In this document: one piece after another, positions 49,417 through 59,060 of the stretch | How positions within the stretch are numbered: the first letter of the stretch is position 1 | Layout: each line of letters opens with the position of its first letter | From: Mytilus edulis | Taxonomy: Eukaryota; Mollusca; Bivalvia; Mytilida; Mytilidae | Direction of reading: 5' to 3' | Assembly: GCF_963676685.1 (NCBI RefSeq) | Contig: NC_092356.1 | Coordinates: forward strand, 23,051,750 to 23,115,749 | DNA: 64,000 bases | Program-made: the position numbers and the translations under genes | The notes under the pieces: model-generated | What the model was told of the DNA's origin: nothing | Databases searched by the model: none | What the model saw: the letters and a program-made list of their open reading frames with translations, nothing else

Positions 49417-51441
49417 TTAACAACCATAAATCATTTGAGAATTTTTTGTAGTGGTGGCCAAAACTTCTTCAACAGGTATCAGTAGTAATTTTGCAATTTC
49501 ATGAGCTACAAAGATGACTGTATATGGATTAGCAATTTCTTCTTGATAGCGGATATATGGTGCATCAGATTCCAAAACTATTCTGTCGATTCCTTTATTG
49601 CAAATGAATTGTTTGATGGTTGGATATTTGTTGGTAAATATGAAAGGTGTAACGCCAAATACAATGTCCGAAAAATGTAATGAAGCAGATTCAAAAATTT
49701 CTTCTGTCCGTGTGAAGCAATGCCAGTGAATTTTGTGATTCTGGGGTAAAGTATTAACCATGGAGGTTAGAGTTGCAAGATTGAGGTTTCTGTCTCCTCT
49801 GCTGTGGATGACAACTGACAGATTTTTCTGTACGGCCAAATTAAGTTGCTTCTCAAAGTATGTTACTTGTTTCTGGAAATTTGGATAATTTGGTCTGTCT
49901 GTAGTGTCTAATCCACATTCCCCTACTGATACAGTTTTTGAAGAGTCCAAAATTGAAATTAAATTTTTGAAAAACCGGTCCAAAGTTGATGTTGAATTTG
50001 AGTTTACAATTCGAGGGTGTATTCCGAATGAGAGTCGAATTCTGTGGTCTTTTCTAATTTCTGACCTTTCTGTTGATGATGGGAATTTGGCAGGATTACA
50101 GTAATTAGCAACCAAGAACGACAACTTGGTCTTGTAGAGATCAGCTGTACCCATATCATCCAACTCATGGATACCAGTTAATCCGGTTTTTACCATGAGT
50201 TGGTCGAGATGAAAATGAGCATCGATAGCCATCAATGGTCCAGTTGGTTTCACTGATAGGCATCCAATAGGTAATCCAAAGCGGTCTTTTTGTTCTTCGA
50301 AATTTTGTAGAAAGTTTTGTTGTTCCGGAGTTAATTTGCTGATTACTATTTTCAAGATTTTCCAATGAAGTAGAGAGTTAATGAATGTTTGGCCAAAGTT
50401 GTTGAAGATGTTAAAGCTGAATTTTGGTAAATTGTTGATCTGACAGAAAATATCTGCCAGAAAAACTTCCTCTGTTCTAAATGTTAATTCTTGGGATGCT
50501 CCATACGATACATTACCAGCAATATTTAAACAATTAATAAAATTTACTAGTCCATCTGGATAGGACACTTCCAACATCCTGGCTAATTCCCTTAGCAGAC
50601 CATTGACTAACTGCACCCACATCTGATATTTATCTGGGCCAAACTTTGCTTCACTGTCAACTTCTGGATGTGTGTCACTTATGTGGTGTTTCAGCATTGT
50701 AACCTGGGCAAATTGTTGCTTACAATGGAAACAAGCTGATTCGGCAGCTACATACCATGGCAGATGGAGTTTTGCTGTATGCCTAAATGGATGCCTCATG
50801 GGAAGCTGACAGATAAAGCAAAGTTTACACCTAGGAGGACAGGGTACCAGTACCTCAGGTGCTGTGGGAGGTATACAGGGATCCTCATCAGCCTCCCTCA
50901 CTAACTGGTGACATTGCTCTTCCTCTGTTGGATTAGATCTTACCACGATGGGTATCCCCATATCCTCATCTGCTGCCTGCAGTACCTCCTGGTACTTTTT
51001 CTGATCATTCTCCAACTCTTGCTTCCTGGTGATGACCATAGGAACGCAGTGGTCCTCGTCAGCCTCTCTCATCACTTGATGGTATCTTTCATCCTCTTTC
51101 TCCTGCCTCCTTCTTTCTTTCTCTCTAATTACTATTCTCAGATCTTGCTGTTCTTCCTCCTGCTGGGTATCTTCCTCATCTTGTTGTTCTTCCTCCTGCT
51201 GGGTATCTTCCTTATCTTGCTGTTCTTCCTCCTGCTTGGTATCTTCCTCCTCTTCTATCCAAACATCTTCCTCTATCCATACATCTCCCTCTATACCTAA
51301 CTCCTCCTGCTCTGTCTCTTGATGATTATCTTCCTCCTGTTGAGTATCCTCATCATAGTCCAGGTCTTCATAATGCCGTCTATATACCTCTTCCATCTCT
51401 TTTCCATCATTCCAACTTTTTGCCATGCTGGAAGTACACAA
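49417..51441 (-). CDS. zinc-finger / TatD-type metal-dependent hydrolase protein of the LTR element
   Basis: 674 residues. Residues 30-105 are acidic and Gln/Glu-rich, with three imperfect copies of EEEQQD-EDTQQ. Residues 110-190 have repeated READED motifs. Two zinc fingers follow: C208-x2-C211 with H221/H226, and C237-x2-C240 with H252/H258. Residues about 405-674 are a TatD nuclease domain with all expected metal ligands: DAHFH (H409, H411), VGECGLD (E508), VIHS (H546), HWHCF (H574) and LESDAPY (D626). TatD proteins are 3'-5' DNA/RNA exonucleases; catalysis is therefore plausible but unproven. M6 is a second possible start. The ORF takes the place where Pol would be. A hairpin motif lies inside it (50174-50186) and codes TGLTG (residues 419-423), just after the HxH loop. 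Confidence 0.85.
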   Translation of the reverse strand: MCTSSMAKSWNDGKEMEEVYRRHYEDLDYDEDTQQEEDNHQETEQEELGIEGDVWIEEDVWIEEEEDTKQEEEQQDKEDTQQEEEQQDEEDTQQEEEQQDLRIVIREKERRRQEKEDERYHQVMREADEDHCVPMVITRKQELENDQKKYQEVLQAADEDMGIPIVVRSNPTEEEQCHQLVREADEDPCIPPTAPEVLVPCPPRCKLCFICQLPMRHPFRHTAKLHLPWYVAAESACFHCKQQFAQVTMLKHHISDTHPEVDSEAKFGPDKYQMWVQLVNGLLRELARMLEVSYPDGLVNFINCLNIAGNVSYGASQELTFRTEEVFLADIFCQINNLPKFSFNIFNNFGQTFINSLLHWKILKIVISKLTPEQQNFLQNFEEQKDRFGLPIGCLSVKPTGPLMAIDAHFHLDQLMVKTGLTGIHELDDMGTADLYKTKLSFLVANYCNPAKFPSSTERSEIRKDHRIRLSFGIHPRIVNSNSTSTLDRFFKNLISILDSSKTVSVGECGLDTTDRPNYPNFQKQVTYFEKQLNLAVQKNLSVVIHSRGDRNLNLATLTSMVNTLPQNHKIHWHCFTRTEEIFESASLHFSDIVFGVTPFIFTNKYPTIKQFICNKGIDRIVLESDAPYIRYQEEIANPYTVIFVAHEIAKLLLIPVEEVLATTTKNSQMIYGC

Positions 51442-51566
51442 TTATCCTCATGCTATTTTTTTTCTTTTAAAACTTCTATATACAATATTTTACAATGTTT
51501 AGTTAGGTTTTTTTTTTTTTTTTTTTTCATTATTATTTGTTTAAAAACCAGTCAATCTGGCAAAAA

Positions 51567-51869
51567 TTAAAACTCATCAGACAAATCATAGTCGTCCAGG
51601 TATTTTGGACGATTTCTGATTCTACCACCATAGTTGTCAATTGCGTAAAAAAATGTATCATCTAAATTATCAGCACTATCATTATTTAAAAATACATTTA
51701 TACCATCTAGATTAGTTACAATATGTCTATCACCTAAGTCAACATCAGATGAGTATCTTGTTTCTAACCCTGTACTATGCTGCTCTACACCAATTTCTTG
51801 ATTTTTTTCCGTAATATTGAGGAAAGACTCTAAATCCTGGAGTTGTTGAAAACATTGCAGAAAATTCAA
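51567..51869 (-). pseudogene. short ORF overlapping protease end; possible remnant of Pol C-terminus
   Basis: 100 codons in the +1 frame relative to the protease ORF, overlapping its last 95 bases. The last residues (GGRIRNRPKYLDDYDLSDEF) resemble the basic-then-acidic end that follows integrase in Ty3/gypsy Pol proteins. This suggests that the RT-RNaseH-IN part was deleted between the protease and this tail. A run of seven A lies in the overlap. No domain is recognised. Confidence 0.4.
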
Positions 51870-52488
51870 TAACAGTCATAGATGGAATAACCACATTTTG
51901 ATTTAAAGTAACTCTGCAAACTTTCATTTCTTTGTTGTTGGACTTCACTGCTGAAGCCTGTAAGGTCTGATTGTTAATTTTCACTGTGTAATTTGCCAAA
52001 TCTATCACAGCTTGTAGATGTTGTAAAAAATCTAAACCTAATAATACAGGATCTGTAATATCGGCCACTATAATTTGCCATTTTGTTTCAGTTTTACCAG
52101 TCCTGATAGACACTCTATTAGCATATCTTGCCTTTATTTTATTCTCAGCTCCAGCTCCTTTCAATGTAACAGATGACTTAAGTTCTAATGGCGGCTGTAA
52201 TTTCTTCATAAATTTCTCACTGATAATTGTGACCTGTGCAGCTGTATCCACCACAGCATCTACATCAACACCATTTATTTTCACTTTCAATATTAAGCTT
52301 GCTGCTACTGTTGGCCCATAGGGGTCGTTGACTGAAACTTCAGAAATTTTCAAACCTTCAGAGTTTTGTTTGTATGCGCCAGTTAATCCGGCTTTGCATG
52401 CATTAGATTTTTCATGTTGACTCGTTAACATTGAAGATTTTTCCTGACTAAGTATTCCTAAAGTGTTTGTTTTCCACCAACTTGGCAA
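51775..52488 (-). CDS. retropepsin-like aspartic protease ORF
   Basis: The open frame of 237 codons can be read from a TTG at 52488; the true start is unknown. Residues 58-165 resemble a retroviral-type aspartic protease: ILKVKINGVDVDAVVDTAAQ with the catalytic Asp81-Thr82-Ala83, a flap-like region near GAGAENK and the second signature VLLGLDFLQH (148-157). DTA instead of DTG/DSG is an unusual but seen variant; activity is uncertain. A GLTG peptide (34-37), coded by one of the hairpin motifs, sits in the linker before the domain. The sequence after 200 (PSMTVIEFS...) resembles the link to reverse transcriptase in Ty3/gypsy elements, but none follows. The spacer between Gag and this ORF also reads as a +1 frame peptide with a second GLTG. 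Confidence 0.75.
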   Translation of the reverse strand: MPSWWKTNTLGILSQEKSSMLTSQHEKSNACKAGLTGAYKQNSEGLKISEVSVNDPYGPTVAASLILKVKINGVDVDAVVDTAAQVTIISEKFMKKLQPPLELKSSVTLKGAGAENKIKARYANRVSIRTGKTETKWQIIVADITDPVLLGLDFLQHLQAVIDLANYTVKINNQTLQASAVKSNNKEMKVCRVTLNQNVVIPSMTVIEFSAMFSTTPGFRVFPQYYGKKSRNWCRAA

Positions 52489-52614
52489 TAATTGACCCTT
52501 TATTTTCGTTAAAACTTCTATTTTTGTAAGTGCCAGTTAATCCGGCATAATTTACAGAATTTCCATGTAAAGGAGGTGGTTGACCTGTGTTATCTGGATG
52601 GATCGAAGAATGGT

Positions 52615-54621
52615 CTACTTCTTCGATCCTTGTTCGTTTAAATGAACCTTTGGTCTGGAATTAACAGGTGATGGTGACCTATTCCTTCTCATTGGAGATG
52701 AGTTGTTATTCTTATTTTCACACTGATTACTGTAGTGTCCCTCCTGGTTACAAGTGTAGCAAGTGACTGTACGCGCTGGACTTCTACTTGGAGATGGTGA
52801 TCTAGGTCTCCTATTATCATTGCCTCTTGTTTCCAGTATTTTCAGTATTTTTCCTACATTGTTGTTAATACCCGTTATATCCTGCTCAGTCTTTATGACA
52901 CGCTTTTCAATAGTTTCCTGCCAAGGTACATAGTTTGGTTTCTTATTTACAACTCTTACTGCAATCTCTGAATCGTCATCTGAGTCATCCTGGTCATACT
53001 TTTCGAACTGTACTCTCCTTACATCACTCTTCTTGTAACCAAGTAGGACTCTCTGATTATGTATAGAACTCTTAACGAATTGAAGAGCCTGATCCATCCT
53101 GGTAGGACTTTTCTCCATGGCCAGTAATGCTGCTTTTTTATCCGTACAACCTTTCAAGAATGCATCAACAGAAATTGTTTCAACCACATGTTCAGGGGTG
53201 TCTATATAGCCATCTGTTGCCATCTCTTGTATTCGTTCGGCAAATTCTTCAATCATTTCATCACCATTCTGTCTAACATCTTGTAACTGTCGGCGTATTG
53301 TGTATGGAAGATCCTTGTTACCAAACCTCTGGTTAAGTTTATCTGCCAGTAATTTGAAATCAGTTTGTATTGATAGTGGTCTGGTACTAAAAAATTTCAG
53401 AGCTTTCTCTCTTAAACACTCAATAAGTTTATCCAACTTTTGCTGTGTATCCCAGTTGTACTTGTTGGCAATGTGTATGAACTGTAAATAATAAAGTTTC
53501 CACTCGCTCTTACCATCAAATGTTGCAAGTTTTGGTGCTATCGGACCTTCATTTCTGTGTCTGGAAATAGGACGTTCATCCAGTGTAGTTTTAGGTGTAC
53601 TTTTAACTGTTGACACGCTTGATTTATTTTCTGCTATCTTGACCGCTGTTTTATCTGCATCAACCTTTGGTATGATTTTGGATTTATAGACGTTATCTGG
53701 TGCAAGATTTCCCGTCGTTTCCACCAACTTTGAAAATGTTTTTGTCTTATAGTCCTCTTCTAACTTCTGAACCCTGGTGGCATGTTGTTGATCTTTCACT
53801 TCCAGCTCCTTCTGTTGACTTTTGATTTTTTCTCTGTCGTTATCAATAAGTCTAGCTTGTTCCTCAACTTTATTCATCAGCATTTCCCTCTCCGTCTTCA
53901 ACTGATAAAATGACTCTTCAAGTTCTTGACTTTTTTGGACCGCTTCCATTTTCATTTTATGTTGCATGTCTAGTAAATGCTGTTCAAATTCTTTTCTTTC
54001 ACTCTCCAGTGTTGATTCAAGTTCCTCACATCGCTGACGTTCTTCTATTTTAACATAATGTAGCTCTTGTTCAAATTTGTTTTTATATTTCTGCATGGAG
54101 TCCAACACTTCTTCTAATTCTTCAGCCTTGGCTGTAAGCTGTGCAGTGCATTGGCTCTTTACATCCGATAACTGTTTTTTCACATCTTGCTGCATTGATT
54201 TCTTATCTTGATCAGCAATCATTAACTTGGTCTTATAATCTTCAATAACTTTTTCTTGTTGTTGAAGTTGATCTTGCTGTTGCTGAAGTTGATCTCGTTG
54301 TTGCTGAAGTTGATCTTGTTGTTTTGTAACTATTTCTTTGTTCTCTGTAGTCACCTGTTGATTATCTTGTTGGACACTTTTTCCTATTTCAGTTTCTTTA
54401 GTATCCAGTTGTTCTTCGAATACGACCTTTCCCATAAAAATAAATGGATCCCAGATATTACTTGGTATTCCCTCTATGGCTTTAAGTGTCTCTGCTGTTA
54501 AGGTTCCTAATTTAGACCTTTCGGCTACAATTAATTGCGCTCTCTTTTGTCCAATATCTTTTAAAGTCATCAATTCCTCAATACTGGCTGTATTAATATT
54601 CACTGTTTGTTTCGCCGCCAT
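52615..54621 (-). CDS. Gag-like protein of the LTR element
   Basis: 668 residues from ATG (54621) to TAG. Residues 5-50 form a helix-hairpin-helix of ComEA type (NINTASIEEL... IGQKRAQLIVAER), a nucleic-acid-binding fold. Residues about 75-295 are a Gln/Glu/Lys-rich coiled coil with QLQQQ repeats at the start. Residues about 360-530 have the shape of a retrotransposon capsid (LATFDGKSEWKLYYLQFIHI... LREKALKFF... LNQRFG). A CCHC knuckle follows at 621-634 (CYTCNQEGHYSNQC) between SR/RS-rich basic stretches. The knuckle and capsid identify it as Gag. The helix-hairpin-helix plus long coiled coil at the N-terminus is unusual. The frame is uninterrupted. The protease ORF is in the same frame but after several stops. 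Confidence 0.85.
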   Translation of the reverse strand: MAAKQTVNINTASIEELMTLKDIGQKRAQLIVAERSKLGTLTAETLKAIEGIPSNIWDPFIFMGKVVFEEQLDTKETEIGKSVQQDNQQVTTENKEIVTKQQDQLQQQRDQLQQQQDQLQQQEKVIEDYKTKLMIADQDKKSMQQDVKKQLSDVKSQCTAQLTAKAEELEEVLDSMQKYKNKFEQELHYVKIEERQRCEELESTLESERKEFEQHLLDMQHKMKMEAVQKSQELEESFYQLKTEREMLMNKVEEQARLIDNDREKIKSQQKELEVKDQQHATRVQKLEEDYKTKTFSKLVETTGNLAPDNVYKSKIIPKVDADKTAVKIAENKSSVSTVKSTPKTTLDERPISRHRNEGPIAPKLATFDGKSEWKLYYLQFIHIANKYNWDTQQKLDKLIECLREKALKFFSTRPLSIQTDFKLLADKLNQRFGNKDLPYTIRRQLQDVRQNGDEMIEEFAERIQEMATDGYIDTPEHVVETISVDAFLKGCTDKKAALLAMEKSPTRMDQALQFVKSSIHNQRVLLGYKKSDVRRVQFEKYDQDDSDDDSEIAVRVVNKKPNYVPWQETIEKRVIKTEQDITGINNNVGKILKILETRGNDNRRPRSPSPSRSPARTVTCYTCNQEGHYSNQCENKNNNSSPMRRNRSPSPVNSRPKVHLNEQGSKK

Positions 54622-55340
54622 ATTGAGATATTAACAAATAATAGTACCACAATAAATAAAATAAATTTACCAGTGTACAATAAATGGTACAAATAAACCC
54701 GTGTATCAAAAATTATAATTTACCTTTTTGAAAAATAAATATGCAAAAGAAAAAATAGCCAAATTTCAAAAATCTGATAAAAGTTATTTAATATTACCAA
54801 TTAAAATTGCTCAAATTTCCTTGAATTTAGTTAAATTATCTTTGTTTTCTAATTTCTCCTTAAAATTGAAATTAATTTACAATTTTTCAAATGAATGTAT
54901 CAAAACCAGTTAATCCGGAATAATACACACTCAGAAAACAAAATACAAAAAATAATGGTAATAATATTTAAGAACTAAACAGACAATTCGAGATTAATCG
55001 TGTCAAAACCAGTTAATCCGGTATTCACACATACAAAAAATAAATATGAATGTATATGAATAATTATTTTATCAAAAGTAACAACTTTAAATGTAATAAC
55101 AGTACACGTACAACAATATGCAATTTGTATATGAAAATTCTTTATTGAAATATATATGTAGAAAAGTCAATATGTAAAAATGTAAATATAGCAAAATCAC
55201 AAACTATCAATGACTATGGTGGTAGAATTACGAAATATTCAAAAGAACAAAGCTTGTCGTAATAATTTGCCAATCATAAATTTTATTGTATCAATACATT
55301 TATCCAGTTTATCCGGAGTATGTATAACAAATGAAAATGA
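54622..55340 (-). other. 5' leader of the LTR element
   Basis: AT-rich untranslated leader between the 5' LTR and the Gag ATG. It carries three copies of the hairpin motif (54906-54918, 55009-55021, 55304-55316). No canonical primer binding site starting TGG is seen directly after the LTR. Confidence 0.6.
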
Positions 55341-56370
55341 TGGTTTGTGTGTGTTTTGTTTGCTTTGTTGTGTTGTTTTTTTTTTTATTATTCTTTATTA
55401 AATTGTTAAATAGTCAATACCAGTTGTCCGGTTTATTGACTCGAACCGTACCAAATTTCAGTAATTTGAAATATTTTCATGTATGAATTATTGAAAAGTC
55501 AATACCAGTTGTCCGGTTTATTGACTCGAACCGTACCAAATTTCAGTAATTTGAAATATTTTCATGTATGAATTATTGAAAAGTCAATACCAGTTGTCCG
55601 GTTTATTGACCTATATTCAAAAATGAAAGAATTTTCATACATGTAACAGTTCAAGCTTGTGTGCGGTTTAATCTTATTTATTTTATGTGAATTTATGTTT
55701 ACTATCACACAAATACTGTTAAAATGTTTTTATTTCAACAACAAAACTTCTCAAAGTTAATATTCTAACTCTTAAGAAACACAATATTTGATTTATATAT
55801 ACTGTGCAATTTGTAAACAACACAGTTGTCTCCCTTCACTGTTTCAAATATTGAAAAAGTGCAACAAATTTCACTTCACTGTTTATATAACTACAGTGAT
55901 GCAAAACAATAATAGTTTTATGTGTATTGGGACATAAATATGTATTGCATACGAATTATAAATCGCGAGAAACTCAAAATTCAAATCCGATAAATTTGAC
56001 AATTTCCCCGCGAGAACTCGCACGAAATTCAAATGACAATTTCAGGTATTTTTTGCGGTTTCAGATGTTTTTACATCTGACACCAATGAAGCGATTGTGT
56101 TTGGGGCGTGTAATGCAATTGTTACCTGAATTACTAAGGGTCTTCTTTAAGCACTAAGTACAACGTTGCAGTCTTTTAGGATGCGATGTTTACTCGTTGA
56201 AGCTTGGAATAGAAGTGAGGCTCAGCATGGTTCCTGTCTGGTTCTTTATTTCCGTTTCCCATCAGATAGAGAGCGAGGGTAAGCTAGTCTGGTTCCCGGT
56301 TTCAGAGATCATATTTCTCCTATATGGGAGAACCGCTAAAGCGGTGTATCAATCATCCAACGGCACCACA
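55341..56370 (-). repeat. 5' LTR (1030 bp)
   Basis: Same as the 3' LTR but with three 85-bp units (hairpin cores at 55420-55431, 55505-55516 and 55590-55601) and a T run three bases shorter. Two substitutions were noticed by eye (gtgatgcaa versus gtgaggcaa; caatgaagcg versus caatgtagcg). Confidence 0.9.
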
Positions 56371-56558
56371 TCGCCTTGCGATACAATCTTCAACAGTCTA
56401 TGTAGTGTTTTGGGGCTGTAACAGTTGTTTGTCTGTTTGTTCATAGATAACAAAGACGATGATTTATTCGTCAATTACAAATTGCTCTCTACATTCATTG
56501 TTCATTGGAACATCGATTGAAACTAAAATAAGTATTGACATATTTTAGTAACAACACG

Positions 56559-56667
56559 ACTGCTACCATTTACGACCAAAATAGTTAATCTTTAAGATTA
56601 AAAGGACATCAGAATTAATACAAACGAATAAACTAGGATATATATTTTGGTCGTGAAGGGTAGCAGT
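56559..56667. repeat. small foldback element
   Basis: Ends actgctacc...acgaccaaaata and tattttggtcgtgaagggtagcagt are inverted. The interior matches 46905-46985 in reverse orientation, showing a dispersed family. Confidence 0.65.
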
Positions 56668-58057
56668 TTTTCGACAGAAATTTACCATTGCATGAATGTG
56701 AAAAAGGCGATAAGGTTGTTCAAGACCCAGTGTTTCAATCAGTGTTGGTTATCAATTGAGTGTATTAAGACACCAACGTCATAATTTTTTCATTGTTGAT
56801 ATAACAACCATGTTTAACACCTTCCAACAAGAGAAGGCCAAGTAAAATGTATATTTATGTGCTGTTAATTCATTTCAGAATGTTGTGTTTTGTATACTGT
56901 TGATTTATTGTCTTTTTATTTTGATTCATGGCTTTATCAGTTTATTTTCGAATTGTGAGCTTGAATGTCCTTTTGGTATCATTCGCCTCTCTTTTAACAT
57001 CATTAAAAAAGATACTAAAAGAAAGACTAAAAATTCAGTACTGAAAAAGAGTTGAAAAAACCGTATTGAATATGAAAATAAGTTACTCTACAAGTATAAG
57101 TATTAACTTTAGCAGTATTGAATTTACCAAAAGTACAACATAACAATTGTATCATGTTGCCCTTTAGTACTGACTCCAAGAGGATTGAATCGTATATTAA
57201 AAAGTGTAAGTAAATTCTTGGTAGTGTACATTTTACATTTTATTGTGGATTTTCTTTTGTATCTTCTTCAACAAACATTGTTTATGATAAAAATAAAATT
57301 TACCATGGTGTTTTATCTTTTTTTTTCTTTTTCCTGTATAAATAGAAATATTGGTTACTTTATTAATTTCGGGCGCCTGTAGAGCTTTTTTTTAATTTTT
57401 TACCTCATTATGAACGCTCAACCCAAACGTTTGCAAGCAAAGAATGTATAATACCTGAACACACGAAGAGCTACATGGCCTAAAGGGAATAAGTATTGGC
57501 CAAATTCACCAAAGGTGTGAGGGAGTTGGAATCTTAGTTTCCTAAGAATTTTCTGATTTGTCAATGGAAAATTTAAGAACATTTTGTTAAACACCATGTC
57601 ATGATACTCTCTGAAATTAACAGTATGTCTGATTTTTGTTTTGCTTAAAGTCGAAAAAATCCGTGCCCGGCTATCACCACAAGAAATGAATGGTCGATGC
57701 CTTCACAATGTGGATATAAAATAAAAAATGAAATAAGATATTAATAGTTAAGGGGATTCCACTGTACCCTCGCAGCTCTCGAGTGGTGCTCCGTAAACGG
57801 GCGGATCTACGTACATACATACAGTTATAAGCAATTATTTTCAAGTTTCAGACATGTTACGAAAAGGTATATTCTCGACGCTGAGGTTGAAAATTTAGAC
57901 TTTACTAGAACACACCCTTGAAATCGCGGGCTTTTAGTGCGTAGTTGAAAGTAACTATGTAAACTGTTGTAGGATGAATTTTTGTAAAATATTTTATGAC
58001 TGGCTAATTTCAGGAAAGGTATCAAAATTCTTAGCCTGCGGGTGCGATGTTGACAGG

Positions 58058-58637
58058 ACAAAGGAGTAGGTCCGGTAAGGGCCGATTTTGGCGTCAAATT
58101 TCAGGTTCATCTGAGGAAAGATTTTGGACACTCAAGTGTCTATTTCAATTGATTCAATTCGTTTATGTAAAAGATTTTAACTGATTTAGTCATTAAAAAT
58201 GGTCCGATTCAAGCTTAAATATGAAAAATCTATCAAATATGCCAAAAAATGTAACTTTTCAGATGGTTTTTGTCCAAAATGAAAGTGGCCGCATCCGTGT
58301 TCATCCTCAACCTTTATATATGATTATCATCAAATACAACTTACATTTCAATATTAAGAATGAACACAAATGCTGCCACTTTCATTTAAGACGGAAACCG
58401 TCAAAAATTTAAGTAAAATGCTAAAATTGACAAGATTTCATGATTGGTAATTTAGCATGACTAAATGATGCTAGTACTCAATATATGTGCATTGTATTGT
58501 CAAAAACAGTCCATGTTTATGTAGCAGAAGCATTCTTATTTCCAATTAATAACTGAAAGTTGACATTTTAACGATTTTGTAAACTGACTGCTATATTTTG
58601 GGGCCAAAAAGGGCTTTTACTGGACCTACTCCTTTGT
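58058..58637. mobile_element. non-autonomous DNA element
   Basis: Terminal inverted repeats acaaaggagtaggtccggta and tactggacctactcctttgt differ at one base; the following bases (gggccgatttt / ccaaaaagggc) are also partly inverted. The interior has no coding capacity. Confidence 0.75.
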
Positions 58638-59060
58638 TTTAGCCCTCCCCCTTTTTCCATGGTCCGTTATTGTTTGTTTTCTGGTGTGCTGTATACTATG
58701 AACAAACATATATACAAAAAATATAGGGTATTTACTATTTACTATCATTCCTTGTCTACTATACAAGGCAGTCAATGATATATCATACATATAGAGACTC
58801 TTTATATACTACATGTATATGTCATATATATCAGCTAGCACGTCAGCGACCACGTGTACAATGGATAGTAAACGTAGAACTGATAGTAAATAGCAAACAC
58901 ATTTTATTAAAAGTATTTATATGTATGAATATAGTATACAGAAAACCGTGAAAATAAATATCCTGTCCCAAGTACTTCTGAAAATTATGTGAAATTTTAA
59001 AACAGTTTTAAGCTGCAAACGGAAGTCTTGTTTATGACGGACACAATATCCGGACGCCTT

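Larger units (their letters stand above)
49133..55601 (-). other. recurrent short stem-loop motif across the LTR element
   Basis: The + strand word CCAGTTAATCCGG (sense strand CCGGATTAACTGG) occurs at 49133-49145, 49242-49254, 50174-50186, 52379-52391, 52533-52545, 54906-54918 and 55009-55021. Variants are at 51548-51560 and 55304-55316. LTR versions have the core CCGGACAACTGG (two in the 3' LTR at 48151 and 48236, outside this span, and three in the 5' LTR). In sense RNA each folds as CCGG (or CCAG) - loop - CUGG. Neighbouring bases extend most stems by one pair. Confidence 0.75.
48069..56370 (-). mobile_element. LTR retrotransposon encoding Gag, protease and a TatD nuclease-like protein; no RT/IN
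   Basis: The element lies on the - strand, bounded by two LTRs that begin TGTGGTGCCG and end ACACAAACCA (TG...CA). A polypurine tract (aaaacggggaggag, 49017-49031) touches the 3' LTR. The order in sense direction is 5' LTR, a 719-bp leader, Gag-like ORF, protease ORF, a small overlapping ORF, the TatD ORF, a 3' UTR with tandem repeats, then the 3' LTR. The two LTRs differ by about two substitutions, three bases of a T run and one 85-bp tandem unit, so insertion is recent. No RT, RNase H or integrase motif was found in the 6.3-kb interior. It must depend on another element for replication. No target duplication is visible (left flank ttactaaa, right flank tcgccttg) and no clear tRNA primer site follows the 5' LTR. 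Confidence 0.85.

Noticed and set aside
50908-51300. Hydrophobic Leu/Phe-rich 130-codon open frame on +
   Set aside because: It is the antisense shadow of the acidic repeat in the TatD ORF.
49017-55340. Reverse transcriptase or integrase hidden in the LTR element
   Set aside because: No YxDD-type box, no HHCC plus DDE signature and no open frame of sufficient size were found on the sense strand outside the listed ORFs.
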